A stretch of DNA of 64,000 nt from Bacteroidetes bacterium UBA6221 (GCA_002421685.1 DISB01000024.1:1-64000); one strand, 5' to 3'. Numbered from the stretch's first letter, positions 46,701 through 54,210 are shown. Notes: generated by a model from the letters alone, not told the origin. A program made the numbers and translations.

Positions 46701-47084
46701 ATCAATAACGAGCAGGTAGCAATAGACATAACAGACGTAGAAATAATAGCAGAAGACATACCGGGGTGGTCGGTTGCCAACAAGGATAACCTTACAGTGG
46801 CATTAGACATCACCGTAACGCCCGGGTTGCAGGATGAAGGCCATGCCCGCGAACTGGTGAACAGGATACAGAAGATACGGAAAGAATCAGGGCTGGAGCT
46901 AACGGACAGGATAGCAGTTAAGATAGAAGAGTATGAAACATTAAAATCAGCTATCATAAATTTCAGTGACTATATTTGCACGGAAATTTTGGCGGATACA
47001 ATAGAAATCGTTCCTCAGATGCAGGCTGGTACTGAAATAGAGGTGAATGATATAACTCTTAAAGTGTTAATTTCTAAAAATTAG
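43767..47084 (+). CDS. ileS: Isoleucyl-tRNA synthetase
   Basis: 1105 residues, class Ia. The HIGH-equivalent is 'PGIHH' (residues 57-61, in SANGMPGIHHVIS), and the KMSKS loop is 'NKMSKRLGN' (near 653). 'KRKAGWDTHGLPVELGVEKELGI' is the conserved tRNA synthetase stretch (key residues WDTHGLPVE), and 'TTPWTLPSN' with 'TGIVHTAPAFG ADD' mark the CP1 editing domain that removes Val-tRNA(Ile). The length and the absence of a C-terminal Cys4 zinc site put it in the eukaryote-like IleS2 type, often linked to mupirocin tolerance. The DksA-like gene follows after 7 nt, an order (ileS-dksA-like) common in the phylum. Confidence 0.97.
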   Translation: MTKGRYTEYKGLNMPAIEQEILRRWKDNDTFRKSIDRRDGNEPFVFYEGPPSANGMPGIHHVISRTLKDLVCRYKTMQGYQVKRKAGWDTHGLPVELGVEKELGITKEDIGTKISVEDYNKKCREAVMRYKGEWESITEKMGYWVDMSDPYITFDNKYIETLWWALKELHKKGYLYKSVSIQPYSPAAGTGLSSHELNQPGTYKDVKDTTVVAMFKSHYYYLFDEVMKNGGNVYFLAWTTTPWTLPSNCGLTVGPNIDYVLVKTFNPYTHEPIHVVLARALVGKYFKDEGRDGDFTGYNADVKVLPWSIIHEFKGEALLGCRYDQLLPAEGNTAEIAGGDPWRVVTGDFVTTEDGTGIVHTAPAFGADDFKVGKQHNLGILTMVDKEGKFNDYMGEFSGRYVKNYKNDPDYKDVDVDIAVKLKLSGNAFKIEKYEHSYPHCWRTDKPVIYYPLDAWFIKTTAVKDRMIELNKTINWKPAATGTGRFGNWLENMVDWNLSRSRFWGTPLPVWVSEDGAEVKCIGSIDELIKEVEHANDVLETNQVIDRETLDLHKPYVDQVILATKDGKAMYREPDLIDVWFDSGAMPYAQWHYPFENKKEHKHNFPADFIAEGVDQTRGWFYTLHVLGVMLFDSVAYKTVVSNGLVLDKNGNKMSKRLGNVVDPFKTIEENSADATRWYLITNASPWDSMKFDLAGIKEVQRKFFGTLYNTYQFFALYANVDGFSFKERYIPVHQRPEIDRWILSELHTLVQNVTGYMDDYEPTQAGRAIEYFLDEQLSNWYVRLCRRRFWKGEYNEDKISAYQTLYECLETISFLIAPISPFFADWLYHNLNSVTKRYDAASVHLAEFPEIDDSVVDKELEERMQLAQDVSSLVLSLRKKENIKVRQPLQKVLIPVLDKHMQAQLQKVEDLVKNEVNVKEVQYLVDTEGFIKKKVKANFKTLGARMGAKMKAVAAAIAQMGQAEIAELEKQRSFNLNINNEQVAIDITDVEIIAEDIPGWSVANKDNLTVALDITVTPGLQDEGHARELVNRIQKIRKESGLELTDRIAVKIEEYETLKSAIINFSDYICTEILADTIEIVPQMQAGTEIEVNDITLKVLISKN

Positions 47085-47091
47085 AAAAACT

Positions 47092-48246
47092 ATGGCCACA
47101 AAAAAGAAAACTGCAACAAAAGGGCCTGCAAAAAAAGCTGCTCCGGCTAAAAAGACTGTAAAAGCCCCGAAAAATGTGGCACCCAAAAAGACTGCTAAGA
47201 AGGCTACACCTGCGAAAAAGAGCGCCCCTGTAAAGGCGGCAAAAAAGAATGTAACAAAGAAAGCGGCTCCTGCAAAGAAAGCCGCGGTGAAAAAGGTAGC
47301 GCCTTCTAAAAAAACTACCCCCAAAAAGGCGGTGGCCAAAGCGGCCCCTGCAAAGAAAGTAGCAAAGAAGGTTGCGCCGGATAAAAAATCGGTCACAACT
47401 AAAACAAAGGCATCGAACGTGAAAAAAGAGACGAAGAAGAGTACTGCAAAAGCAGCGCCCGCTAAAAAGACTGCAACAATAAAAACAGCGGAACCTGCAA
47501 AAAAAGCAGTGGCCAAAAAGGCGGCACCTGCTAAAAAAGAAACGGCAGCGAAAACAACAGCGCCGGCTAAGAAAGTTGAGCCTGCTAAAAAAGCGCCTGC
47601 CGCACCTGCTAAAGCAGCTGCTTCGGCAAAGAAGGCCGCTGCCTCAAAAGCTGCTGCAGCCAAAATAGCAAAACCCGCGCCCATACATACAGAAAAGCCC
47701 AAGCCTACCAGGCGCAATGCCCGCGAGGATAATAAACCGCAGGTAATAGTAGCCCACCGCAGGCTGGAAAACAAATCGAAACAGGCGGAAAAAGCAGGAA
47801 AGACAATGATCAGCTACCAGCCTGAGTTCACACGTTCAATACTGGACACACCCGTAGAGCAACAAGGCCCCGTATATCGCTATAGCGATGAGGAACTGAA
47901 CGAGTTCAGGATATTGATAACAGGTCGCCTGGATGCAGCCCGCAAAGAGCTGGCTTACCTGCAGGGCCTGATTACCCGCAAAGACGAGGCCGGTACTGAA
48001 GATACGGAGAACCGCTACATGAATATGGAAGACGGCAGCGGCGCTATGGAGCGCGAGCAACTGGCGCAACTGGCCAGCCGTCAGATACAGTTCATCAACC
48101 ACCTGGAAAAGGCGATGATGCGTATCGAAAACAAAACCTACGGCATCTGCCGCGTTACAGGCAAGCTGATAGACAAAGCCCGTCTGCGTGCAGTGCCCCA
48201 CGCTACGCTCAGCATCGAAGCTAAAAAGATGATGTCTTCTAAATAA
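47092..48246 (+). CDS. TraR/DksA-like protein with a long histone-H1-like Lys/Ala/Pro-rich N-terminus
   Basis: 384 residues. The first ~200 residues are almost only Lys, Ala, Pro, Thr and Val in 'PAKKA' repeats, as in histone H1 tails and bacterial H1-like proteins. From ~262, 'RYSDEELNEFRILI', a coiled coil, and 'ENKTYGICRVTGKLI ... RLRAVPHATLSIEAK' match the Bacteroidota DksA/TraR family. The zinc-finger position keeps just one Cys (GIC), so zinc binding is doubtful. DksA proteins act in the RNA polymerase secondary channel with ppGpp; the basic tail should bind DNA or RNA non-specifically. It is 7 nt after ileS and followed by a strong terminator. Confidence 0.9.
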   Translation: MATKKKTATKGPAKKAAPAKKTVKAPKNVAPKKTAKKATPAKKSAPVKAAKKNVTKKAAPAKKAAVKKVAPSKKTTPKKAVAKAAPAKKVAKKVAPDKKSVTTKTKASNVKKETKKSTAKAAPAKKTATIKTAEPAKKAVAKKAAPAKKETAAKTTAPAKKVEPAKKAPAAPAKAAASAKKAAASKAAAAKIAKPAPIHTEKPKPTRRNAREDNKPQVIVAHRRLENKSKQAEKAGKTMISYQPEFTRSILDTPVEQQGPVYRYSDEELNEFRILITGRLDAARKELAYLQGLITRKDEAGTEDTENRYMNMEDGSGAMEREQLAQLASRQIQFINHLEKAMMRIENKTYGICRVTGKLIDKARLRAVPHATLSIEAKKMMSSK

Positions 48247-48267
48247 GGCAACGATCATAATTCATAT

Positions 48268-48296
48268 AAAAAGAGGCGCCGATGGTGCCTCTTTTT
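48268..48296. terminator. Rho-independent terminator (works for both strands)
   Basis: AAAAAGAGGCGCC, loop GAT, GGTGCCTCTTTTT: a 13-bp stem with one G-T pair and T tracts on both sides. It ends the ileS-dksA-like unit on the plus strand and can end the minus-strand lipoprotein gene at 48357. Confidence 0.9.
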
Positions 48297-48356
48297 ATCT
48301 ACCATGTTCTGGAGCTAAATCTTACCTCAGTTCAACATGCTCAAATCACATGAATA

Positions 48357-49037
48357 TCATCTTGTAAAAAAATTCTCGTAATCATCATAAGCACTATCCC
48401 TGCGTAGTTCAACCCGGCTACCGATACTGTCAATTTTATAGTGTATCCTAATTACCCATTTATCGTCGCCCGTTACTTCTGTTCCTCCCTGCTCTACCAG
48501 GGAATCACCTATAATTTTATAATCCACAAAAGTTACTCCGCCATGCAGCATTGTAGATTCAATCATACCTGTTGATGTATCGAAATGTAGATTAGGTGGA
48601 TACCAGGAGCCTCGCACGTATTCAAACACCACTTTATCGGCATTCAACTTTCTTTGTGTAAACAAATAGTTTAAGGTATTGCCTCCTCTGGCACCAGTAC
48701 CATACACTATTAATAAATCTTTCAAACCATCGCTATTATAATCAGCATATGCACGTACTCCAAATAGTATTGAATGTGCTGAAAGTGAATCTATATGTTG
48801 AATTTCATGCAATTTGTCTTTTGCGGTAAGAGTATAAATATACACTTCTCCTAATTGGATGCTGTCATGATAAACAGGTCTCGCATATAATTTATCGTCC
48901 AATCGTTCAAAGGAACTATCAATATCTTGTAATCGGATCACCCCTGTTTCAGAGTTATTTCCCCCGATACAAGAGGACATAGTTACACTTATTAATCCGA
49001 TTAACGCGAAATAGGTTATGGAGCGTAGGAAATTCAC
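48357..49037 (-). CDS. Predicted lipoprotein with FG-GAP-like segment
   Basis: 226 residues. An SpII signal peptide with lipobox 'TMSSC' (Cys22) indicates a lipoprotein. 'VRAYADYNSDGLKDLLIVYGTG' holds an FG-GAP/EF-hand-like Ca-binding loop (DYNSDGLKD), as in XAC2610-like proteins. The rest is beta-rich with no motif recognised. It stands alone next to a repeat island; function unknown. Confidence 0.7.
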   Translation of the reverse strand: MNFLRSITYFALIGLISVTMSSCIGGNNSETGVIRLQDIDSSFERLDDKLYARPVYHDSIQLGEVYIYTLTAKDKLHEIQHIDSLSAHSILFGVRAYADYNSDGLKDLLIVYGTGARGGNTLNYLFTQRKLNADKVVFEYVRGSWYPPNLHFDTSTGMIESTMLHGGVTFVDYKIIGDSLVEQGGTEVTGDDKWVIRIHYKIDSIGSRVELRRDSAYDDYENFFTR

Positions 49038-49149
49038 ACATGAAATATAAGCAAAATCATCCGTTCCACAGTGGTCCTCGACAGGAAACCAGTGCGGAAT
49101 TAGATGTACCCTACTATTATGTTGCTTACTACCTTACTGTATTTTTCTT

Positions 49150-49292
49150 CCCGTGGGAGTCTCCCGATAGGGCACTCCCATACCTCGTGCAGGTCACCAC
49201 GGATTAGTTTGCCCTCCCGATTGGAACTTCACTCTTTATTCCCGTGGGAGTCTCCTGGCAAGGGACCTTCCACACCTCGGCCAGGATACACG
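49150..49292. repeat. Two imperfect ~52-bp direct repeats, 91-bp period
   Basis: Both copies start CCCGTGGGAGTCTCC (49150 and 49241) and continue with a related pattern: GGGCACTCCCATACCTCGTGCAGG in parts versus GGGACCTTCCACACCTCGGCCAGG. Each contains the palindrome GGGAGTCTCC(C). The second copy ends a few bases before the promoter of element B. No gene is recognised; function unknown. Confidence 0.6.
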
Positions 49293-49299
49293 ATATCTT

Positions 49300-49330
49300 T
49301 TGTTTACAACAACAATTTTACGTATATTTG
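49300..49330 (+). promoter_or_regulatory. Promoter of repeat element B (TTG-N20-TATATTTG)
   Basis: TTG 49300-49302, a 20-nt spacer, TATATTTG 49323-49330; a full match to the Bacteroidota consensus and nearly identical to element A over CAACAATTTTACGTATATTT. No protein-coding gene follows on this strand for 1.6 kb. Confidence 0.75.
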
Positions 49331-49594
49331 TATATCTGCCCGTTGTTGCAATACACCACGGCACCACAGCTCTTTGACATATCCGTAACCATATCACCCG
49401 GCACAAAACCTCCGCACACATTACATCTTTGCTGTGTTGTTCCAAGGTTGGAACATTCTGCACAAATAGAACAAATCGCAGTATTGATTATCAATCACTT
49501 ACCTCCCAAACAGGTCCGAAAAATTTTAAACCGGAATCCTGGCATCAATTTGGAACAAAATGAAGAACAACTCCCCTCCTGTTTTTAGGAGGGG
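49331..49594 (+). ncRNA. Candidate non-coding transcript, element B
   Basis: Order of signals after the -7 box: 37 nt, boxA-like AGCTCTTTGACATA (49368-49381), 57 nt, hairpin GTTCCAA-GG-TTGGAAC (49439-49454), then the 80-bp conserved block 49481-49560, and finally hairpin CCCCTCCT-GTTTTT-AGGAGGGG (49573-49594), a possible end point. Element C repeats boxA, hairpin and block in the same order and nearly the same spacing, while the sequence between them differs. That pattern fits a structured RNA. Short open frames in the block are not conserved in C without stops. Confidence 0.5.
49481..49560 (+). repeat. 80-bp conserved block, copy in element B
   Basis: Identical to the reverse complement of 60531-60610 at 71 of 80 positions with no gaps. 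Begins GTATTGATTATCA and ends GGCATCAATTTGGAACAAAA. Confidence 0.85.
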
Positions 49595-49803
49595 TCAATT
49601 GCTATAAGTCTTTAGGGCTTATGGCAATCAGGGGTGGTTAACTCGCGCAGGTAAATTGTTCCAATTTCTAAAACCAAAATTCTGGCATCAAAATGGAACA
49701 TTTTTGCTTGTGAAATCACAGCAGCCTTGTGCGGTTGGTGCTCTCCGCTTCAGGCAGATTGGGGAAAAACCAAATTCCCGGCATCAATTTGGAACAAAAT
49801 GAA
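49541..49803 (+). repeat. Three direct copies of a GGCATCAATTTGGAACAAAA-type repeat
   Basis: Copies at 49541-49564, 49684-49700 (GGCATCAAAATGGAACA) and 49780-49803. Each is preceded by a related AAA-rich, GAATCC- or AATTCC-like stretch. The first copy is the end of the 80-bp block, so the tail of that block has been amplified here. Spacing is irregular (143 and 96 bp). Confidence 0.75.
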
Positions 49804-49808
49804 CTGTC

Positions 49809-49862
49809 CCCCGCCGGCGGGGGTGTCTGACCGACTCCGCCCATGGCGGACGTGTCAGACGG
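49809..49862. repeat. Adjacent GC-rich palindromes
   Basis: CCCCCGCCGGCGGGGG is a perfect palindrome, followed by GTCTGAC (49826-49832) and its inverse GTCAGAC (49854-49860), with CCGCCCATGGCGG between them. Such nested palindromes are typical of non-coding intergenic repeats in this phylum. They lie before the 3' end of the FkbM methyltransferase gene and may also act as its terminator. Confidence 0.55.
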
Positions 49863-49908
49863 GGGTGGAACACTCGCAAGGGACAAAGCAAGCGCCAATT
49901 TCAGCCTG

Positions 49909-50733
49909 TCAGCTTATCTCATCACCCTCCCCTATCGCCACCAGGTAATCAGGGTAAGGCATACCGCCCGGCAACAGCAGCAAATGGCACCTGCCCCTGT
50001 GGGCTATCTGTTCAGGCTTTTCCAACATTGCGTGCTCCTTCATGTAGTAGGCCTGGTAATTGCAGGCAACGCACCAGTCCAGTACCAGCCCGGCATTTTT
50101 CAGCATGGGCATTTCGGGCGGGGCGTGCATTTCCACCATAAAGACGGTCCGTTGTTTCCCGGCAAGGTCTCTCGCGCCTTTCAACACGTAGCTTTCGGCG
50201 GCTTCCACGTCTATCTTCACCAGGTCGGGCGCAATACCCTGCCCGGCTACTATATCATCCAGCGTTGTGGTGTCCACCATATACCAGGCGTTCACGGCTT
50301 TAGCGCTGTCTGCATGACTGCCAAACATACTGCCGGCAGAGCCTGTGCCCAGGGTATAAAACTTCACCTGCTCGCCTTTTCTTTCGCCGACGAACGCATT
50401 TATATAATGCTTGTTACCGTCCATCCCGTTCCGCTCCAGGTTCTGCCGGGCCACGTTCAGCGCATCAGGATTTGGGTCTGCCAGCAGCACATATTTGCCC
50501 GGATTTTGCATTGATGCCAATATTGTGGAATACCCCACATTAGCGCCTATATCAAAAATTACATCATATCTCTGTGATAGTGCATACCACCAGGCATCAT
50601 CCTTATCGGCTTTTTTGTTAATTGTACCAACGGACACTGTTAAATCCCTGCCCATCAGCCCAACCTGCTCCCAACGGGTTTGTTGCTCCAGCAGTTTGGC
50701 CTTATAGGCGGATATAAGTTTTCTAATGTTCAC
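49909..50733 (-). CDS. FkbM-family methyltransferase
   Basis: 275 residues if started at the GTG at 50733 (VNIRKLISAYKAK), or longer from a TTG at 50778. Motif I is 'VIFDIGANVGYSTILAS', followed by 'LLADPNPDALNVARQNL', then 'LDDIVAGQG', 'APDLVKIDVEAAESYVLKGA' and 'TVFMVEMHAPP', which are FkbM hallmarks. FkbM enzymes O-methylate sugars or polyketides; in Bacteroidota many modify surface glycans. The gene stands alone between a repeat island and the sigma-factor gene. Confidence 0.88.
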   Translation of the reverse strand: MNIRKLISAYKAKLLEQQTRWEQVGLMGRDLTVSVGTINKKADKDDAWWYALSQRYDVIFDIGANVGYSTILASMQNPGKYVLLADPNPDALNVARQNLERNGMDGNKHYINAFVGERKGEQVKFYTLGTGSAGSMFGSHADSAKAVNAWYMVDTTTLDDIVAGQGIAPDLVKIDVEAAESYVLKGARDLAGKQRTVFMVEMHAPPEMPMLKNAGLVLDWCVACNYQAYYMKEHAMLEKPEQIAHRGRCHLLLLPGGMPYPDYLVAIGEGDEIS

Positions 50734-50950
50734 AAAATCAACGATATACGGTAAATATACATTTTTTCCGCCGTGCAAGCTCCTTGATTATATAATGATA
50801 GTTCGTATTATTTTGGCTTTCTATCGGCGGCACACTATCTTCGTTGCTGATAATGTAATTGTTAATCCCAATTTAATAAGTAACGCTGTTTACCCAACTA
50901 TTCCGTTTTCAAGACAGTCTAATTGTGTGTAAATCAATAATACCCGTTAC

Positions 50951-51526
50951 TTGCCTATAGCTTTGGCATATACTATACCTGGACAGGCTAGTGAGTTAGA
51001 GCAACTCATAAATGGATGCGCGAAAAACGACCGCGCCTGCCAGGAGCAATTGTACAAATTGTTTTATCCAAAGATGATGGCTGTAGTAAGAAGGTATATT
51101 GATCATTACGAACAGGCTGAAGAGGTATTGAATAATGGGTTTCTGAGAGCGTTTCAGAAAATCGACCAATACACTTTCCAGGGCTCTTTTGAAGGTTGGT
51201 TGAGGAAAATAGTTTTCCACTCGGTATCAGACTACGTGAAGCAGAATACGCGTTATAACGAGAAGATAATGCTGGTGGAAAAAGATGAGTACGTACATAA
51301 AGACCATGCGGACAAAATGTATTACGAGCAACTGCTGCTACTAGTCCAGCAATTGCCGGATGCAACAAGGTCGGTGTTCAATATGTACATCATGGAAGGG
51401 TTTTCGCATAAAGAGATCGGCAAGATGCTGGGTATCAGCGAAGGCACTTCGAAATGGCACTTATCAGAAGGAAGGCGGATACTGAAAGACAAGATTGAAC
51501 GATTGCAACTACATTATAAAAAATAA
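50951..51526 (+). CDS. ECF RNA polymerase sigma factor
   Basis: About 191 residues. Sigma-2 region: 'LYKLFYPKMMAVVRRYI', 'AEEVLNNGFLRAFQKIDQY', 'FEGWLRKIVFHSVSDYVKQ'. Sigma-4 region: 'QLPDATRSVFNMYIMEGFSHKEIGKMLGIS' parts with 'EGTSKWHLSEGRRIL'. No ATG lies before sigma-2, so the start must be TTG at 50951 or at 50963; the frame is closed by TAA at 50930. Its partner gene starts 13 nt downstream. Expression of envelope or stress genes under control of that partner is inferred. Confidence 0.93.
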   Translation: MPIALAYTIPGQASELEQLINGCAKNDRACQEQLYKLFYPKMMAVVRRYIDHYEQAEEVLNNGFLRAFQKIDQYTFQGSFEGWLRKIVFHSVSDYVKQNTRYNEKIMLVEKDEYVHKDHADKMYYEQLLLLVQQLPDATRSVFNMYIMEGFSHKEIGKMLGISEGTSKWHLSEGRRILKDKIERLQLHYKK

Positions 51527-51539
51527 AATTTTATCCCAG

Positions 51540-53402
51540 ATGGATAAAAACATGATCAAGATAGACGATTTGCTGCGACAGCGCCTTGGCGATGCCGAGG
51601 AGCAGGAGCGCCCGGGAGCCTGGCTCCACATGAGGGATCTCCTGGATCAGCAAATGCCTGTGAGAGGGGTTCCGGGAGGCGCATTCAACTGGCGCCGCAT
51701 GTTTGGGTATTTAGGCGGGTTGGTCCTGCTGCTGGCTGTATCTGCCGGTGGCTACCAGGCATTACAGTCCTTCAATAGCGACGGCAATATAGCAGCCAAC
51801 ACGGGCGAACAGAGGCCTGAAGGGCCCACTGTGGGACTGGCAGGCACGGCAGCCAACACGGTATTGCCTGAAACATTACAGGAAGGCGAAGCTACCCAAC
51901 AGCCGGCCCGGGCAACTGATGTTGCGGGCAATACATTGGCGACTAACGACGCAGCTAACAGTAACAGCGATGCAATTAAAAATACACCGTCAAACGAACC
52001 GGGCGAACAAACCGGCAACGGCATTAAACATAGCCAGCCTGCAAACGCAACCGGCAATAATGGCCTTGCTAATAACAACCAGAACGAGAATAATGATGCG
52101 TCTCCGGTTATTGCATCCGGCAAAACGGCAAATGCCAAAACTCTGAATCAGATAGTTGAAAGTGTGAATCCTGGTGTTAAACCGACAACAACCGGCGGAG
52201 CTTCCCAGGCGTCTGCAGGAAAAACAGTATCTGCCTCAACAGCGACTAAACAAACAGCGGCAGCTAATAATAATCCCAATACAGGCACAGCAGCCAATGA
52301 TAATGGCGCCCCGGCTGTAAAGAGCAGTGGAAAGCAAAACAATACGAAAGAAGCACAATCCGTTGCTGCATTGAAGCCAACGGAACCCTCGTACGATACT
52401 AAGGAAATATCAATAAGTAAAATTGAACGTCACGAGCGTATCGGCAAAAACGGCGAGCCTAAAATGGATACCATCTTCAATGGCGAGGACGTTATGACCG
52501 TTAAAGTGCCGAAAGAGAAAGAGATGCTGGCCCTGAATAAGAACGAGGAACAGAAATCGGGTAGCAATATGAACCCTGCGGCTGCAGCCCCCGCTGCTAC
52601 GAATGCTGCCAGTGAGGAAGACGCCCCGATGCAAAAGTTGGGCGACCACAAAACAGCTAGCAAGAAAATAAAGAACTACAATCCGCATAGGTTTGAAGAA
52701 ATGGTGCGCAATGCTAAATTCAGGATGGGTAGTGTCAAGTTCTATCCCGGCATAGTAGGTGGAATTAATGGTTCTTTCAATGGCAACGTAGGATTCCAGG
52801 GTGGTCTTGCCGGAAACCTTTCCATAAGTGACCGTTGGAGCATTCTTACAGAAGTGAAATATGCACATATTTTGAACTTCTCAAAAGAGCGCATGCAGGA
52901 TGACTTTGTGGAAAATGTGAAATTTGCAAATATCGGAGGCAAGGGTGTTTATACTTACGACTCAATGGAACACTACTACAACTTCGGCAGCTATGCCCAC
53001 CTTGAAGTGCCGCTGATGGTGACATATACGAAAGATAGGTGGATATACATGCTGGGTGCCAACTTCCGATACAACTTCAAGATCAGCAACCTGCAGGAAG
53101 TGGAGCAAAGGTACTTGTTGGAGCAGTCGCTAACCTCTACAACCGAACCCAAGGTGGAAACTGAAAAAACTATATTGCTCAGCGACTTCTCATCAACGAT
53201 GAACATAAGTCCCGTTTTGGGAGTGGGCTACCAGTTGAAGCCTGCATTGCGGTTCGACCTGCGGTTGTCAAAACCAGTATGGAACAATGCGACCACGTTC
53301 GGCCAGAAGGAAGTAGCAAAGAGCCTGTACAACGTTCCGCAAATACAGTTTAATGCAACATGGCGTTGGAGGAGCAACAAACCATACAAAAGAGCTCAAT
53401 AA
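51540..53402 (+). CDS. Sigma-factor partner: inner-membrane helix, long Asn/Ala-rich linker and C-terminal outer-membrane-type beta-barrel
   Basis: 620 residues from the ATG at 51540. Residues 1-50 are a cytosolic segment (MDKNMIKIDDLLRQRLGDAEE ... GAWLHMRDLL), where anti-sigma proteins of this phylum bind sigma. One helix (55-75, FGYLGGLVLLLAVSAGGYQAL) crosses the inner membrane. Residues 80-380 are low-complexity, rich in Asn, Ala, Thr, Gln and Gly. The last ~235 (SVKFYPGIVGGINGSF ... DRWSILTEVKYAH ... RFDLRLSKPVW) resemble porin-like outer-membrane barrel proteins. It follows the ECF gene by 13 nt, so an anti-sigma or envelope-sensing role is likely. Confidence 0.8.
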   Translation: MDKNMIKIDDLLRQRLGDAEEQERPGAWLHMRDLLDQQMPVRGVPGGAFNWRRMFGYLGGLVLLLAVSAGGYQALQSFNSDGNIAANTGEQRPEGPTVGLAGTAANTVLPETLQEGEATQQPARATDVAGNTLATNDAANSNSDAIKNTPSNEPGEQTGNGIKHSQPANATGNNGLANNNQNENNDASPVIASGKTANAKTLNQIVESVNPGVKPTTTGGASQASAGKTVSASTATKQTAAANNNPNTGTAANDNGAPAVKSSGKQNNTKEAQSVAALKPTEPSYDTKEISISKIERHERIGKNGEPKMDTIFNGEDVMTVKVPKEKEMLALNKNEEQKSGSNMNPAAAAPAATNAASEEDAPMQKLGDHKTASKKIKNYNPHRFEEMVRNAKFRMGSVKFYPGIVGGINGSFNGNVGFQGGLAGNLSISDRWSILTEVKYAHILNFSKERMQDDFVENVKFANIGGKGVYTYDSMEHYYNFGSYAHLEVPLMVTYTKDRWIYMLGANFRYNFKISNLQEVEQRYLLEQSLTSTTEPKVETEKTILLSDFSSTMNISPVLGVGYQLKPALRFDLRLSKPVWNNATTFGQKEVAKSLYNVPQIQFNATWRWRSNKPYKRAQ

Positions 53403-53426
53403 CAGGTAAATGATAAGAAAATCACT

Positions 53427-53457
53427 ACAGCCGTTACTTCTCAGTAGCGGCTGTTTT
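53427..53457 (+). terminator. Terminator after the sigma-factor operon
   Basis: Stem ACAGCCGTTAC / GTAGCGGCTGT (11 bp with one mismatch, 6-nt loop), then TTT. It overlaps the 3' end of the convergent transporter gene. Confidence 0.75.
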
Positions 53458-54210
53458 CATTTGCAGTGCCAGGTCTTCTCCCAGGTATTTATCTATCCTG
53501 TTCTCAACAAAGTAGATAACCGGCGTAAGTAATAGCGCCATTATAGCCTTATAAGAATAATTCACCAGCCCGATGGCCAACACGCGCTGCATACTCCAGT
53601 CGCGGCCTATGTGAAAAGCGATGAACAATACAATAAAGCTGTCGATAAGCTGTGAAACCAAAGTAGAGCCTGTAGCGCGCAGCCATACCTTCTTCTGTCC
53701 TGTCACCCTTTTTATGCGGTGGAATACCCAAACGTCAAGTATCTGTGCGACAAGAAATGCGATGAGGCTACCTGCTATTATCCACATCCCCTGGCCGAAT
53801 ATGCTGGAAAATGCAACCTGCATATCGGGTATGCCTGCCTCCTTTTGGCTGCCCACCCAAAACGATTGCTCCGCCGGTACGGCAATAGCCATGTAAAACA
53901 TTACGAATGCGTAGCTGATAAGACCCACGGCTATGTAAGAGATGCGTCTAACCGCCTTTGGGCCAAAATACTCGTTCACGATGTCGGTCATAACAAACTC
54001 CAGCGGCCACAACAGTACGCCTGCAGTAAGTGTATAAGTAAGCCCCTGTTCGCCCAGCAGGCTGAACGGCCTGGGCTCCATGCCCAGCAGCAATTCCAGC
54101 GAGAAGAGCTTTGTTCCTATACATTCGGCAATCAGCGCATTGGCCACAAAAAAAGCTGAGAGAAAAACGAACACGCGGGTAGCCTTGTTCTTCAATATGT
54201 CATGTACCAT
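53434..54210 (-). CDS. Queuosine-precursor transporter (YhhQ/COG1738 family)
   Basis: 258 residues with about six membrane helices. Family motifs are 'FVANALIAECIGTKLF', 'LLWPLEFVMTDIVNEYFGPKAVRR' (key residues TDIVNEYFG), 'SLIAFLVAQILDVWVFH', and 'GSTLVSQLIDSFIVLFIAF'. E. coli YhhQ imports preQ0/preQ1 for tRNA queuosine synthesis. A Bacteroidota-specific insert lies after residue 40. Its 3' end overlaps the terminator of the sigma-factor operon. Confidence 0.9.
   Translation of the reverse strand: MVHDILKNKATRVFVFLSAFFVANALIAECIGTKLFSLELLLGMEPRPFSLLGEQGLTYTLTAGVLLWPLEFVMTDIVNEYFGPKAVRRISYIAVGLISYAFVMFYMAIAVPAEQSFWVGSQKEAGIPDMQVAFSSIFGQGMWIIAGSLIAFLVAQILDVWVFHRIKRVTGQKKVWLRATGSTLVSQLIDSFIVLFIAFHIGRDWSMQRVLAIGLVNYSYKAIMALLLTPVIYFVENRIDKYLGEDLALQMKTAATEK

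Noticed and set aside
47067..47774. A 235-codon Ala/Phe-rich, apparently hydrophobic frame on the minus strand
   Set aside because: It is the antisense of the Lys/Ala codons in the H1-like tail, which gives Phe/Leu and Ala codons and so a false membrane protein.
49244..49588. A 114-codon plus-strand frame crossing element B
   Set aside because: The frame crosses the promoter, boxA and conserved block, and the matching frame in element C has a stop; it has no signal or motif.
49439..49594. Insertion-sequence ends formed by GTTCCAA/TTGGAAC and nearby hairpins
   Set aside because: No transposase frame lies between them and no target duplication was visible, so I keep them as hairpins and repeats only.
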